Origin: Corynebacterium xerosis NBRC 16721 = ATCC 373
Lineage (GTDB): Bacteria > Actinomycetota > Actinomycetes > Mycobacteriales > Mycobacteriaceae
DNA length: 64,000 nt
Reading direction: 5' to 3'
NCBI RefSeq assembly: GCF_001552415.1
Contig: NZ_BCRD01000005.1
Span: 62,001 to 126,000 of the forward strand
The notes under the pieces are model-generated. The model made no database searches. It was not told the origin of the DNA and was given only the letters and a program-made list of their open reading frames with translations. Below, piece by piece: positions 25,601 through 35,017 of this stretch. The stretch's first letter is position 1. The number at the start of each line of letters is the position of its first letter. Both the position numbers and the translations under genes were made by a program.

Positions 25601-26562
25601 TCCTGACCCTGACCGCGAACCCGTCCATCGACCGCACCACCACCGTCAAAGGCCGCCTGGAACGCGGCGGGGTCTACCGCCTGGCCATGCAGTCGGACGT
25701 CCCGGGCGGCAAGGGGGTCAACGTGTCCGCGGCCGTGGCCAACGCCGGCCACGACACGCTGGCGCTGTATCCGGCGGCGAACAACGGGCGGTTTTCCCGC
25801 CTGCTGGCCGAGACGAACATCCCGCACGAGGCCATCGACTTGCCCGACGAAGCCCGCGTGAACCTGACCATCGTCGAGGACGACGGCACGACCACGAAGC
25901 TGAACACCCCGGGCGCGCTGCTCTCGCAGGCCGACGCCGACCGCATCCTGGAGCGTCTTTCCCACCACGCCCCCGGTGCATCGTGGGTGGTGCTGGCCGG
26001 TTCCCTGCCCCCGGGCGTCCCGGTCGACTTCTGGGCCACCTGCGTGCGCGCCGTGCGGGACGCCAACCCCGATGCCGGCATCGCTGTCGACACCTCCGAT
26101 GCGCCGCTGCTGGCCCTCGGCGAGGCGTTTCCCGCCTCCGCCCCCGAGGTCATGAAGCCCAATGGCCTGGAGCTCGGCCAACTCGCCGGACTCGACGGCG
26201 TCGAGCTGGAAAAGCGCGCCGCCGCCGGGGACCTCGCCCCCGTCGTCGCCGCGGCCCGTCGCCTCAACGATTCCGGCGTCGGCGAAGTGCTGGTCACCCT
26301 CGGCGCAGCCGGTGCGGTGCTCGTGCTTTCCGACGCCCCCGCCCTCGCGGCCACGCCGCCGCCCATCGTCCCGCTGTCCACCGTCGGCGCCGGGGACAGC
26401 TCCCTGGCCGGTTACCTGCTCGCCCGCGAAGACGGGCTCGACGCCGCCGGGGCCCTGGCCCGCGCCGTCGCCTACGGTTCCGCCGCCACGTCGCTTCCCG
26501 GCACCACCATCCCCCGCCCCGATCAGACCAAGCCCGGCGACGTCGTCGTCCGCGAAATCTGA
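25597..26562 (+). CDS. fruK: 1-phosphofructokinase
   Basis: 321 residues, PfkB family. N-terminal TLTANPSIDRT and PGGKGVNVSAAVA (substrate binding) and the C-terminal GAGDSSLAGYLLAR signature, where the aspartate is the catalytic base, are present. It phosphorylates the fructose-1-phosphate made by FruA to fructose-1,6-bisphosphate. The ATG overlaps the fruR stop by four bases; fruA follows 26 bp on. Confidence 0.96.
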   Translation: MILTLTANPSIDRTTTVKGRLERGGVYRLAMQSDVPGGKGVNVSAAVANAGHDTLALYPAANNGRFSRLLAETNIPHEAIDLPDEARVNLTIVEDDGTTTKLNTPGALLSQADADRILERLSHHAPGASWVVLAGSLPPGVPVDFWATCVRAVRDANPDAGIAVDTSDAPLLALGEAFPASAPEVMKPNGLELGQLAGLDGVELEKRAAAGDLAPVVAAARRLNDSGVGEVLVTLGAAGAVLVLSDAPALAATPPPIVPLSTVGAGDSSLAGYLLAREDGLDAAGALARAVAYGSAATSLPGTTIPRPDQTKPGDVVVREI

Positions 26563-26588
26563 GCCCCTCCACCGCACGAGGAGTACCC

Positions 26589-28673
26589 ATGACTTCCCAG
26601 GTCATCCTCCCGGAGCTCGTCGAACTCGACGTCGCACCGGGCGACACCCCCGAATCCGTCATCCGGCATCTGGCGTCGCTGGTCACCGCCGCCGGCCGCG
26701 CGGCCGATGCCGACGAGCTCGCCGCAGACGCCCTGGCCCGCGAGGCCAAGTCCGGCACCGGCGTGCCCGGCGGCGTGGCCATCCCCCACTGCCGCTCCGA
26801 GTCGGTCACCGAGCCGACCCTGGCGTTCGCCCGTCTGTCCCGCCCGGTCGACTTCTCCGGCCCCGACGGGCCGGCTGACCTGGTGTTCCTCATCGCCGCC
26901 CCCGCCGGCGGCGGAAAGGCGCACCTGAAGATCCTGTCCAAGCTGGCCCGCGGCCTGGTGAAGAAGGATTTCCGCGCCGCACTGCGCGGTGCCGCCACCG
27001 CCGAAGAAATCGTCGACGTCGTCGATGCCCGCATCGCCGGCACCGCCCAGAAGACGGCCTCGGAGCCCACGTCGGCCTCCGAGCGTTCCGCCCCCGTCGC
27101 CGCGGCCACCGCCACGAAGGCGGTCACCCGCATCGTCGCGGTCACCGCGTGCCCGACCGGCATCGCCCACACCTACATGGCCGCCGACTCGCTGACGCAG
27201 GTCGCCGACGAGCGCGACGACGTCGAGCTGGTCGTGGAAACCCAGGGTTCCTCCGCAGTCAAGCCAGTGCCCGCGGAGACCATCGCCGCCGCCGACGCGG
27301 TCATCTTCGCCACCGACGTCGGCGTCAAGGACCGCGGCCGCTTCGCCGGAAAGCCCGTCGTGGAATCCGGCGTCAAGCGCGCCATCAACGAACCCGCCGT
27401 GATGGTCGACGAGGCCATCGCCGCCGCCAAGGACCCCAACGCCAAGAAGGTGGCGGGCACGGTTGCGGTGGACGACGCCGGGTCGTCGTCAAGCGAAGGC
27501 GGTTCCACCCTCGGCTGGGGCAAGCGCATCCAGCAGGCGGTGATGACCGGCGTCAGCTACATGGTGCCCTTCGTCGCCGCCGGCGGTCTGCTGCTGGCGC
27601 TGGGCTTCCTGTTCGGCGGCTATGAAGTCGCCGGGGTCGCCGACCGCGTCTCGCAGGGCTACACGCTGTGGAACCTGCCCGGCAACGAGATCCCCATGGA
27701 CGACGGCACCGTCACCACGGTCGACCGCTCCGGGATCCTGCTGTACATCGGCGCGATCCTGTTCGCGACCGGCAACTTCGGCATGGGCGTCATCGTGGCG
27801 ATCCTGTCGGCGTTCATCGCCTACGGCCTGGCCGGCCGCCCCGGCATCGCCCCCGGCTTCATCGGCGGCGCGATCTCCGTGGCCATCGGCGCGGGCTTCC
27901 TCGGCGGCCTGGTCACCGGCATCATCGCCGGCCTGATCGCCCTGTGGCTGACGTCGCTGGCCGTGCCGCGCTGGCTGGCGTCGCTGATGCCCGTGGTCAT
28001 CGTGCCGCTGGTCGCCTCCGTCGGCGTCGGCCTGCTGATGTTCCTGTTCCTCGGCCGCCCGCTGACCTCGCTGATGAACTCCATGGCCGAGTGGCTCGGC
28101 GGCATGTCCGGCAGCTCCGCGATCCTGCTGGGCATCATCGTCGGCCTGATGATGTGCGCCGACATGGGCGGGCCGATCAACAAGGCCGCCTACCTCTTCG
28201 CCACCGCCGGGTTGTCCACCGGTGACGAGGCCTCCATGCAGGTCATGGCCGCCGTCATGGGTGCGGGCATGGTGCCGCCGCTGGCGCTGGCCCTGTCCTC
28301 CGCGCTGCGCCCGAAGCTGTACACGCAGGCCGAGCGCGAAAACGGCAAGGCCGGCTGGCTGCTCGGCGCATCCTTCATCTCCGAGGGCGCCATCCCGTTC
28401 GCCGCCGCGGACCCGCTGCGCGTCATCCCGTCGATCATGGCCGGCGGCGCGGTCACCGGTGCCCTGTCCATGGCCTTCGGCGCCGCGTCGCGCGCCCCGC
28501 ACGGCGGCGTGTTCGTCTTCTTCGCCATCGACAACGTGCTCGGCTGGTTCGCCGCGATCATCGCCGGCGCGATCGTCGGCGCGGTGCTGGTCAGCGCCCT
28601 GAAGCAACTGTGGCCGCGCAAGGTCGCCGCAGCCCCGGCCGGAACCCCGGCCGCGACCGCCGCTTCCGCGTAA
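26589..28673 (+). CDS. fruA: Fructose-specific PTS enzyme IIABC
   Basis: 694 residues with three domains in one chain. EIIA (1-150) has the phosphorylated His in GGVAIPHCRSES (about 63); EIIB (about 178-275) has the Cys of VTACPTGIAHTYM; EIIC (about 315-680) has about eight to ten membrane helices starting with TGVSYMVPFVAAGGLLLALGF. It takes phosphate from HPr and imports fructose as fructose-1-phosphate. Short Ser/Thr/Ala linkers join the domains (the second includes SSSSEGGST). AGGAG precedes the ATG. Called ptsF in C. glutamicum. Confidence 0.96.
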   Translation: MTSQVILPELVELDVAPGDTPESVIRHLASLVTAAGRAADADELAADALAREAKSGTGVPGGVAIPHCRSESVTEPTLAFARLSRPVDFSGPDGPADLVFLIAAPAGGGKAHLKILSKLARGLVKKDFRAALRGAATAEEIVDVVDARIAGTAQKTASEPTSASERSAPVAAATATKAVTRIVAVTACPTGIAHTYMAADSLTQVADERDDVELVVETQGSSAVKPVPAETIAAADAVIFATDVGVKDRGRFAGKPVVESGVKRAINEPAVMVDEAIAAAKDPNAKKVAGTVAVDDAGSSSSEGGSTLGWGKRIQQAVMTGVSYMVPFVAAGGLLLALGFLFGGYEVAGVADRVSQGYTLWNLPGNEIPMDDGTVTTVDRSGILLYIGAILFATGNFGMGVIVAILSAFIAYGLAGRPGIAPGFIGGAISVAIGAGFLGGLVTGIIAGLIALWLTSLAVPRWLASLMPVVIVPLVASVGVGLLMFLFLGRPLTSLMNSMAEWLGGMSGSSAILLGIIVGLMMCADMGGPINKAAYLFATAGLSTGDEASMQVMAAVMGAGMVPPLALALSSALRPKLYTQAERENGKAGWLLGASFISEGAIPFAAADPLRVIPSIMAGGAVTGALSMAFGAASRAPHGGVFVFFAIDNVLGWFAAIIAGAIVGAVLVSALKQLWPRKVAAAPAGTPAATAASA

Positions 28674-28713
28674 AATCGTCAATCAAAAGCCACCATCGAA
28701 AGGACCATCAACA

Positions 28714-28986
28714 ATGGCCTCCAAGACCGTGACCGTCGGCTCGACCGTCGGCCTGCACGCCCGTCCCGCGACGCTGATCGCCGATGCCGCCGCCGAGTAC
28801 GACGAGGAGATCCTCATCGAGCTCGTCGAGTCCGACGACGATGACGAGCCCGCCGACGCCGCCAGCTCCCTGATGATCATGGCGCTGGGCGCCGAGCACG
28901 GCGACCAGGTCACCGTCACTTCCGACGATGCCGCCGCGGTGGAGAAGATCGCCGCGCTCATCGAGCAGAACCTCGACGAGGAGTAG
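28714..28986 (+). CDS. ptsH: PTS phosphocarrier protein HPr
   Basis: 90 residues. The active-site histidine is in STVGLHARPATL (His 15 region) and the regulatory-serine region is AASSLMIMALG. The acidic loop SDDDDEPADAA is typical of corynebacterial HPr. It shuttles phosphate from EI to the EII components. GAAAGGA precedes the ATG; the gene is 40 bp after fruA and closes the operon, followed by a long hairpin. Confidence 0.97.
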   Translation: MASKTVTVGSTVGLHARPATLIADAAAEYDEEILIELVESDDDDEPADAASSLMIMALGAEHGDQVTVTSDDAAAVEKIAALIEQNLDEE

Positions 28987-29060
28987 CCTCCCCCGGTTGC
29001 TTCGGCGGCCCGGGCTCTGCAGTCCCCTGCTTTGCGACGGCCGCCCGCACCACGGCACCT

Positions 29061-29108
29061 CGCACGAGAATGGCCCCGCCCGGATTCTTCCGGGCGGGGC
29101 CTCGTGCG
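29061..29108. terminator. Long hairpin between converging ptsH and uracil permease genes
   Basis: Inner arms GGCCCCGCCCGG and CCGGGCGGGGCC and outer arms GCACGAG and CTCGTGC form a stem of about 19 bp with a small bulge. No T-run on either side; probably bidirectional. Confidence 0.65.
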
Positions 29109-29149
29109 TCGCCCACGTGGGCGTCGTCAAGCGAAAAGGAGCGGGGACG

Positions 29150-30571
29150 CTATTCCCTGAAGGCCGCGAACTGGCCCTCGCCGATGCGGCGGTAGAGCCA
29201 GCGCAGGATCGGGTAGCCGACGATGATGCCGACCGACCCCCAGGCGATGCCCTCCAGCTCCAGCGAACCGATGGACAGCGTGAGGTTGCCGATGCCGGCG
29301 ATCATCGCGGTGGCCGCCGCGACGAGGTTGACGGGGTTGTTGAAGTCGACGCCGTTGTCCATCCAGATGCGGATGCCCAGCATGCCGATCAGGCCGTAGA
29401 GCACCAGCGTCGCGCCACCGAGGACGCCCTCGGGGATGGTGAGGATCAGCGCGCCGAACTTGGGGATGAACGCCAGCGCGATCGCCGTGAACGCCGCGAC
29501 CCAGTAGGCGGCCGTGGAGTACACGCGGGTGGCGGCCATGACGCCGATGTTCTCCGCGTAGGTCGTGGTGCCCGAACCGCCGGCGCCACCGGCCAGCGTG
29601 GTGGCCAGACCATCGGCGATGAGCGCGTCGCCGGCGAGATCGTCGAGGTTGCGGCCCGTCATCGCCGAGACCGCCTTGACGTGGCCGACGTTTTCCGCGA
29701 TGAGAACCACGATCACCGGCAGGCCGATGAGCATGGCGTTGAGGTGGAATTCCGGGGCGTGGAAGTCCGGCAGGCCGAACCAGGCGGCCTCGCGCACCGA
29801 GGCGGTCGCGTCCGGCGACAGGTTGCCGGTGACGGTGGCGAAGGCCCAGCCGACGACGACGCCGATGAGCACGCCCAGGCGCGCGATCATGCCGCGGCCC
29901 GCGACCGTGGCCACCAGGATCGACAGCATGGTCACCGCGGCGACCAGGGGCTGCGCCGAGAAGTTCGTGGCGGCCACCGGGGCCAGGTTGAAGCCGATCA
30001 GCGCCACGATGGCGCCGGTGACGGCCGGCGGCATCACCGCGTCGAGTGCGGCGCGGCCGGCCTTCTTCACTATGACGCCGACGAGGACCAGCACGATGCC
30101 GGCGGTGATGACCACGCCGGACTGCGCGGCGATGCCCTGCGCCTGCGTCGCCGTCAGCGGCGCGATGAACGCGAAGGACGAGCCGAGGTAGCTGGGCAGC
30201 CGGTTGCGGGTGATCAGCAGGAACAGGATCGTGCCGATGCCCGAGAACAGCAGCGTGGTGTTGACCGGGAAGCCGGTCAGCAGGGGCACCAGCAGCGTGG
30301 CGCCGAACATGGCGATCACGTGCTGCATGCCGATGCCGATGGTGCGCGGCCAGTCCAGCCGCTCCTCCGGGGCCACGACCGCGCCGGGCGCGATGGTGCG
30401 GCCGTCGCCGTGGAGGTCCCAGCCGAACAGGCGGCCGCGGGCGGCCGGGTGGTCGGGGTGATCCGGGTGATCGGGATGGGCGGGGTCGATGGCCGGGCGG
30501 CCCTGGCCGCCGTCGGCCGGTGAATGCTCGTTGGTCACGGGCGTGATGTTACCGCCCGGACCCGCGGACAC
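29150..30571 (-). CDS. uraA: Uracil permease (NCS2 family)
   Basis: 473 residues, about 12-14 helices. After a polar N-terminus with PDHPDHPDHP repeats, the NCS2 signatures appear: MQHVIAMFGATLLVPLLTG, GSSFAFIAPL, LPVIVVLIAENVGHVKAV and AGGAGGSGTTTYAENIGVMA. It is a proton symporter for uracil or a related base. A GTG at 30571 with AGAGG follows the hflX stop by six bases; a GTG at 30538 is the alternative. It is probably co-transcribed with hflX. Confidence 0.92.
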   Translation of the reverse strand: MSAGPGGNITPVTNEHSPADGGQGRPAIDPAHPDHPDHPDHPAARGRLFGWDLHGDGRTIAPGAVVAPEERLDWPRTIGIGMQHVIAMFGATLLVPLLTGFPVNTTLLFSGIGTILFLLITRNRLPSYLGSSFAFIAPLTATQAQGIAAQSGVVITAGIVLVLVGVIVKKAGRAALDAVMPPAVTGAIVALIGFNLAPVAATNFSAQPLVAAVTMLSILVATVAGRGMIARLGVLIGVVVGWAFATVTGNLSPDATASVREAAWFGLPDFHAPEFHLNAMLIGLPVIVVLIAENVGHVKAVSAMTGRNLDDLAGDALIADGLATTLAGGAGGSGTTTYAENIGVMAATRVYSTAAYWVAAFTAIALAFIPKFGALILTIPEGVLGGATLVLYGLIGMLGIRIWMDNGVDFNNPVNLVAAATAMIAGIGNLTLSIGSLELEGIAWGSVGIIVGYPILRWLYRRIGEGQFAAFRE

Positions 30572-30577
30572 GGACCT

Positions 30578-32050
30578 CTACGCGGGTTCCGGCTCCGGCA
30601 GCTCGGGGTCGACGATGAACTCCTCGAGTTCGCGGGCCATCGAGCGCGGCAACCGGACGTCGAGGACGGTGCCGTCGGCGCCGTACTGCTCGTCGAGGAC
30701 GGTCGCCTGCTCGTGGAGGCGGGAGACGAGGTCGCCGCGGTCGAACGGGATGAGCACCGACACGTGGGCGTCCATGGCGTTCAGAGCCAGCTCGATGCGC
30801 GTTTCCAGCTCCGCGATGCCCTCACCGGTGGCGGCGGAGGTGAACACGACGTCGTCGAGGACGTGGCGCATCTCGGCCAGCGTCGCGGGGTCGGCCAGGT
30901 CGACCTTGTTGACCACCAGCAGCTCCGGCGGCACCTCCGCCTTCTGCTCGGCGGCGATGTCGCCGATGACGGTGTTGACGGTGCGGATCTGCTCCAGCGG
31001 GAACGGGTCGGAGCCGTCGACGACGTGGAGGATCAGGTCGGCCTCGAGGATCTCCTCCAGCGTCGAGCGGAACGCCTCGACCAGCTGCGTGGGCAGGTGC
31101 CGGACGAAGCCGACGGTGTCGGTCATGATCACGGTGCGGCCGTCGCGCAGCTCCGCGCGGCGCGTCGTCGGGTCGAGGGTGGCGAACAGCGCGTCCTCCA
31201 CCAGCACGCCCGCGCCGGTCAGGGCGTTGAGCAGCGAGGACTTGCCGGCGTTGGTGTAGCCGGCGATGGCGATGCGCGGCAGGTGGCCGGCCTTGCGGCG
31301 GGCGCGCTTGATCTCGCGGGAGGTCTTCATCCCCTCGAGTTCCTTGCGGATGCGCGCCATGTCCTGGCGCAGGCGGCGGCGGTCGGTCTCGATCTTCGTC
31401 TCGCCGGGGCCGCGCAGGCCGACGCCGCCGTTGGAGCCGGCGCGGCCGCCCGCCTGGCGCGACAGGGAGTGGCCCCAACCGCGCAGACGCGTAATCAGGT
31501 ACTGCATCTGGGCCAGCGACACCTGCGCCTTGCCCTCCTTGGACTTCGCGTGCTGGGCGAAGATGTCCAGGATGAGCATGGTGCGGTCGATGACCTTCGC
31601 GTCGAGCTTGTCCTCCAGCGCCACCAGCTGGCCGGGCGAGAGCTCGCCGTCGGCGATGACGGTGTCGGCGCCGGTGGCCTTGACTATGTCGCGCAGCTCG
31701 GCGACCTTGCCGGAGCCGATGTAGGTGCCGGGGTCGGGCTTGTCGCGGCGCTGCAGCACGGATTCCAGGACCTCGGAGCCGGCGGTTTCCGCCAGCGCGG
31801 CGAGCTCGCCCATCGCTGCTTCGGCTTCTGCGAGAGTGCCCTGCGTCCACACGCCGAGCAGGATGACCCGTTCCAGGCGCAGCTGGCGGTACTCGACTTC
31901 GGTGATGTCCTCGGCGTCGGTGACGTGCGTCGCCGCGCGGGTCAGGCGGCGCAGCGATGAGCGCGCCTCCAGATCCAGGTCGCCGGTGGTGGGCTGCGGG
32001 GCCCGGAGGGAATCGTCGATGTCGCGGTCGTTCATGGGGGTGTCAGTCAT
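30578..32050 (-). CDS. hflX: Ribosome-associated GTPase HflX
   Basis: 490 residues. The HflX N-terminal domain includes the glycine-rich GPGETKIETDRRRLR segment; the G domain has GYTNAGKSSLLNAL (G1), DTVGFV (G3) and NKVD (G4). HflX splits stalled ribosomes after stress. The order hflX-dapF-miaA known from mycobacteria is kept here, but a feo operon and one further gene lie between hflX and dapF. The uracil permease follows closely. Confidence 0.96.
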   Translation of the reverse strand: MTDTPMNDRDIDDSLRAPQPTTGDLDLEARSSLRRLTRAATHVTDAEDITEVEYRQLRLERVILLGVWTQGTLAEAEAAMGELAALAETAGSEVLESVLQRRDKPDPGTYIGSGKVAELRDIVKATGADTVIADGELSPGQLVALEDKLDAKVIDRTMLILDIFAQHAKSKEGKAQVSLAQMQYLITRLRGWGHSLSRQAGGRAGSNGGVGLRGPGETKIETDRRRLRQDMARIRKELEGMKTSREIKRARRKAGHLPRIAIAGYTNAGKSSLLNALTGAGVLVEDALFATLDPTTRRAELRDGRTVIMTDTVGFVRHLPTQLVEAFRSTLEEILEADLILHVVDGSDPFPLEQIRTVNTVIGDIAAEQKAEVPPELLVVNKVDLADPATLAEMRHVLDDVVFTSAATGEGIAELETRIELALNAMDAHVSVLIPFDRGDLVSRLHEQATVLDEQYGADGTVLDVRLPRSMARELEEFIVDPELPEPEPA

Positions 32051-32101
32051 GTTCCGGCCATTGTCTCATGACCACCGCGAAAGCCCATATCCCCCGCGGG
32101 G

Positions 32102-32482
32102 TCAGGACCTGCGGGTCAGGACGAGGGCGACGGGTCCGGGCGGGCCGTCGCCGATGCGTGACGACGGGCACGCCGACCCGTCCCCGCCCGCATGCGCGCA
32201 GCCACCGCACCCGCTCGACGGGCACGACGACGCCATGCGTTCCCGGCGCAGGGAGCCCGTGCGCTCGAGGTGGTCGATCGCCGCGTCGACGGTGGACCGG
32301 GACAGGCCGGTGGCGGCGGCGATGGCGGAACGCGACGTCACTCCGTCGGCGATGGCGGAGCGGACCGCAGCCAACGGGGTGCCCGTGGCCGACGAATGAA
32401 GGGTGGTCTGGACGGACGCCGGGCCGTCGTCACGCGAAGCTCGCAGCGTGCGGGAAAACAGGGAGCTCAGAAAGGTGCTCAC
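32102..32482 (-). CDS. feoC: FeoC-like winged-helix protein
   Basis: 126 residues from a GTG that overlaps the feoB stop (GTGA). A winged-helix region (about 38-80, SAIAAATGLSRSTVDAAIDHL) is followed by a cysteine cluster CPSSGCGGCAHAGGDGSAC, spacing CX4CX2CX9C, close to the iron-sulfur motif of FeoC. FeoC proteins modulate FeoB stability or sense iron and oxygen. Sequence drift is large in this family, so the name rests on motif and position after feoB. Confidence 0.8.
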   Translation of the reverse strand: MSTFLSSLFSRTLRASRDDGPASVQTTLHSSATGTPLAAVRSAIADGVTSRSAIAAATGLSRSTVDAAIDHLERTGSLRRERMASSCPSSGCGGCAHAGGDGSACPSSRIGDGPPGPVALVLTRRS

Positions 32483-34494
32483 AGGAACAACCTCAGAATC
32501 TGGAAGGCGGCGACGGCGAGCACCCACGCGCCGACGAGCTGCGATGCCAGGCCGAACATCGTCCATTTCAGGCCGATCTCGCGTTTCTGCGCGGCGAGCG
32601 TGGCCACGCATGGGGTGTAGGCGAGCAGGAAGATCATGAAGGCCCACACCGCGGCGAGCGCGTGCCCGCCGGAGGCGTCGTCGAAGTCGGCGCGGATGCG
32701 GTCGGCGAGGTCGCTGCTGCGCTGTTCGTCGGCCTCGGCGTCGGTGACGTCCTCCACCGCGTAGGTCTGCGCCCACGTGGAGATGACGGCCTCCTTGGCC
32801 ACGAACCCGGTCAGCAACGTGCCCGTCAGCGACCAGGACCCGAAACCGGCCGGAGCGAAGACCGGCGAGACGGTCTCGGAGACCACGCCGTAGGCGGAGT
32901 CGCGCGGCGGCAGGTTCTCGTCCGCGAAGCCGTATCCCGGGGCGACGGGCACGGACATCAGCGCCCACACCGCGACGACGGTGACCACGATGATGCCGCC
33001 GGCGGTCTTCAGGAATCCCTTCAATCGGGTCCACGCCACGGACAGCGCCAGGCGCGGCATCGGCAGCTGATACGTCGGCAGGTCGATGACCAGCGGCTCC
33101 GACGGCATCGCGCGCCACAGGGTGTGCCGCAGCACCAGGCCGGTGAGCACGACCAGGCCGATGGAGATCAGGTACATGAGGAACACGACCGAGCCGGCGT
33201 TGCCCGGGAAGAACACCGCGGCGAGCATGACGTAGACGGTCAGTCGCGCGCTGCAGGACGTGAACGGGATGAGCAGTGCGGTGAGAATGCGGTGGCGCGG
33301 ATTGCCCAGGACGCGGGTGGCCGAGATGGCCGGGACGTTGCAGCCGAAGCCGACGATGAGCGGGATGAACGCCTTGCCCGGCAGGCCGATGGCGCGCATG
33401 ACGCGGTCGGTGACCACGGCGGCGCGGGCCATGTAACCGGAGTCCTCCAGCACCGCCAGGCACAGGAACATCAGGGCCATCAGCGGGGCGAAGGTCAGCA
33501 CCATGCCCACGCCGCCGATGAGCCCGTCGACGACCAGCCCCGTCGGCACCGGGCCGCCGAGCCCGACGGCCTCCATGCCGGAGCGCACCCAGTCGGAGAC
33601 CGGGCCGGTGACCAGCGATTCCAGTCCATCCTGCAGGGGTGCGGCGACGACGGTGGTGATCTGGAAGACAACCCACATCACCCCCAGGAACAGCAGCGGT
33701 CCGGCGAAGGAGTTGAGGGCGACGCGGTCGATGCGGTCCGACCAGGTGACGCGGGCCCCGCGGTCCGTGGTGGAGGCGGCGACGACGCGGTCGATGAAGG
33801 CGAAGCGGGCCTCGTCGGCGGCGTCGGTGTCGGCGTCTCCCCCGGCCGCGTCCCCGGCTTCCGCGCCCGCCCGGATGACGCGGGCGCAGCCGGTCATGGC
33901 GCCGGCGACGGCCGTGCGCACGTCATCGACTCCGGCCCGGCGGCGCGGGTCGACGGCGACGACGGGCACGCCCAACGCCCGCTGCATGGCTCCGGCGTCG
34001 ACGTCCAGGCCCTGTGCCGCGGCGACGTCGACCTTGGTCAGCACCACGACGAGCCGGTAGGAATGCTCGGCGATCTCGGAGAACAGGTACAGGCCGCGGG
34101 CCGGGGCGGTCGCGTCGACCGCGACGATCACCAGATCCGGGCGTTCGCCTTCGGGGCGGTTGATCAGCATCTCGCGGGTGAGCTCCTCGTCGGGACTCAT
34201 CGCGTCGAGGGAGTAGGCGCCGGGGAAATCGATGACGTCGTAGGTGACGTCGTCGGCCTTCCATGCGCCGCGGCTGATTTCCACGGTGGTGCCGGGCCAG
34301 TTGCCCATCTGCGCCTTCGCGCCGGTCAGGGCGTTGAACAGCGTCGACTTTCCGGAGTTGGGGGCACCGACCAGACCGATCACCGGGGCGCCCGCGGGTG
34401 CGGGCGAGCCATTGGCGCAGGCGTGGCAGCTGGGAGCGACGGCCATCGCGGTGGTGCCGGTCATGGTGGCGCGGCCGGGCGTGGTGGCCTTCAT
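32479..34494 (-). CDS. feoB: Ferrous iron transporter FeoB
   Basis: 671 residues. The N-terminal G protein domain has GAPNSGKSTLFNAL (G1), GNWPGTTVE (G2), DFPGAYSL (G3) and TKVD (G4). The membrane part has two Gate motifs (for example GFGCNVPAISATR with its key cysteine, and PFTSCSARLTVYV) and about ten helices. It moves Fe2+ into the cell. The ATG overlaps the feoA stop (ATGA). The G-domain linker is rich in Ala, Gly and Asp. Expression is probably iron-repressed through the DtxR box upstream of feoA. Confidence 0.97.
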   Translation of the reverse strand: MKATTPGRATMTGTTAMAVAPSCHACANGSPAPAGAPVIGLVGAPNSGKSTLFNALTGAKAQMGNWPGTTVEISRGAWKADDVTYDVIDFPGAYSLDAMSPDEELTREMLINRPEGERPDLVIVAVDATAPARGLYLFSEIAEHSYRLVVVLTKVDVAAAQGLDVDAGAMQRALGVPVVAVDPRRRAGVDDVRTAVAGAMTGCARVIRAGAEAGDAAGGDADTDAADEARFAFIDRVVAASTTDRGARVTWSDRIDRVALNSFAGPLLFLGVMWVVFQITTVVAAPLQDGLESLVTGPVSDWVRSGMEAVGLGGPVPTGLVVDGLIGGVGMVLTFAPLMALMFLCLAVLEDSGYMARAAVVTDRVMRAIGLPGKAFIPLIVGFGCNVPAISATRVLGNPRHRILTALLIPFTSCSARLTVYVMLAAVFFPGNAGSVVFLMYLISIGLVVLTGLVLRHTLWRAMPSEPLVIDLPTYQLPMPRLALSVAWTRLKGFLKTAGGIIVVTVVAVWALMSVPVAPGYGFADENLPPRDSAYGVVSETVSPVFAPAGFGSWSLTGTLLTGFVAKEAVISTWAQTYAVEDVTDAEADEQRSSDLADRIRADFDDASGGHALAAVWAFMIFLLAYTPCVATLAAQKREIGLKWTMFGLASQLVGAWVLAVAAFQILRLFL

Positions 34495-34787
34495 CGCAGC
34501 ACGTCCATCATCTCGAGGGTGGCGCGGTCGATCGCGTAGCGCGAGGTCCCGGACTTGATCACCCGTCCCCCGCCGGCGGTGCGCGGCCCGATGGTGACCG
34601 CCATCCCGGGGCGCAGGCCCAACTGGGCGAGGCGGCGGCACAGGCGCGGCTCGGTGCGCGGCGCCGACAACACGACGGTTGCGCCTGCCGCTACGTCGGA
34701 GAGTCGTTCCACGGCGGGTGCGTCGGTGACGGCCGCCTCGATGGTGCCGGTGCCGGGGGCCCGATCGCCGTTTTGCCGAATTGCCAT
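34491..34787 (-). CDS. feoA: Ferrous iron transport protein FeoA
   Basis: 98 residues. The SH3-like fold shows VERLSDVAAGATVVLSA, LCRRLAQLGLRPGMAVTI and YAIDRATLEMMDVL. It regulates FeoB. The ATG at 34787 has GGAGGA nine bases upstream; an ATG at 34796 touches that ribosome site directly and is less likely. First gene of feoA-feoB-feoC, whose members overlap by four bases each. Confidence 0.93.
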   Translation of the reverse strand: MAIRQNGDRAPGTGTIEAAVTDAPAVERLSDVAAGATVVLSAPRTEPRLCRRLAQLGLRPGMAVTIGPRTAGGGRVIKSGTSRYAIDRATLEMMDVLR

Positions 34788-34853
34788 GTTGGCCATTCCT
34801 CCACGTCAACGAAGTCGTTTTCTGCATGCATAGTGGACACTGACTTAAATAAC

Positions 34854-34872
34854 TAAGGTCAGCCTAGCCCCG
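34854..34872. promoter_or_regulatory. Candidate DtxR iron box
   Basis: TAAGGTCAGCCTAGCCCCG matches the corynebacterial DtxR consensus TTAGGTTAGCCTAACCTAA at 13 of 19 positions, with a core match AGGT-AGCCTA-CC. It lies about 70 bp before feoA. Confidence 0.7.
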
Positions 34873-35017
34873 CCGAATAGGTGAACGCTACTCCATTTTC
34901 GCGTCAACCGATGAGTGATGCCTCACATCTCCCCGGCTTCGCCGACCCGCCGCGCCGCACCGTCTCGCGCCCGCCCGGAATGGGTTCGCGGACGGGCCGG
35001 GACTAAGATGTCGGACC

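Noticed and set aside
28928..30523. 531-codon plus-strand frame across the uracil permease
   Set aside because: Antisense shadow; no ribosome site, no recognisable domain.
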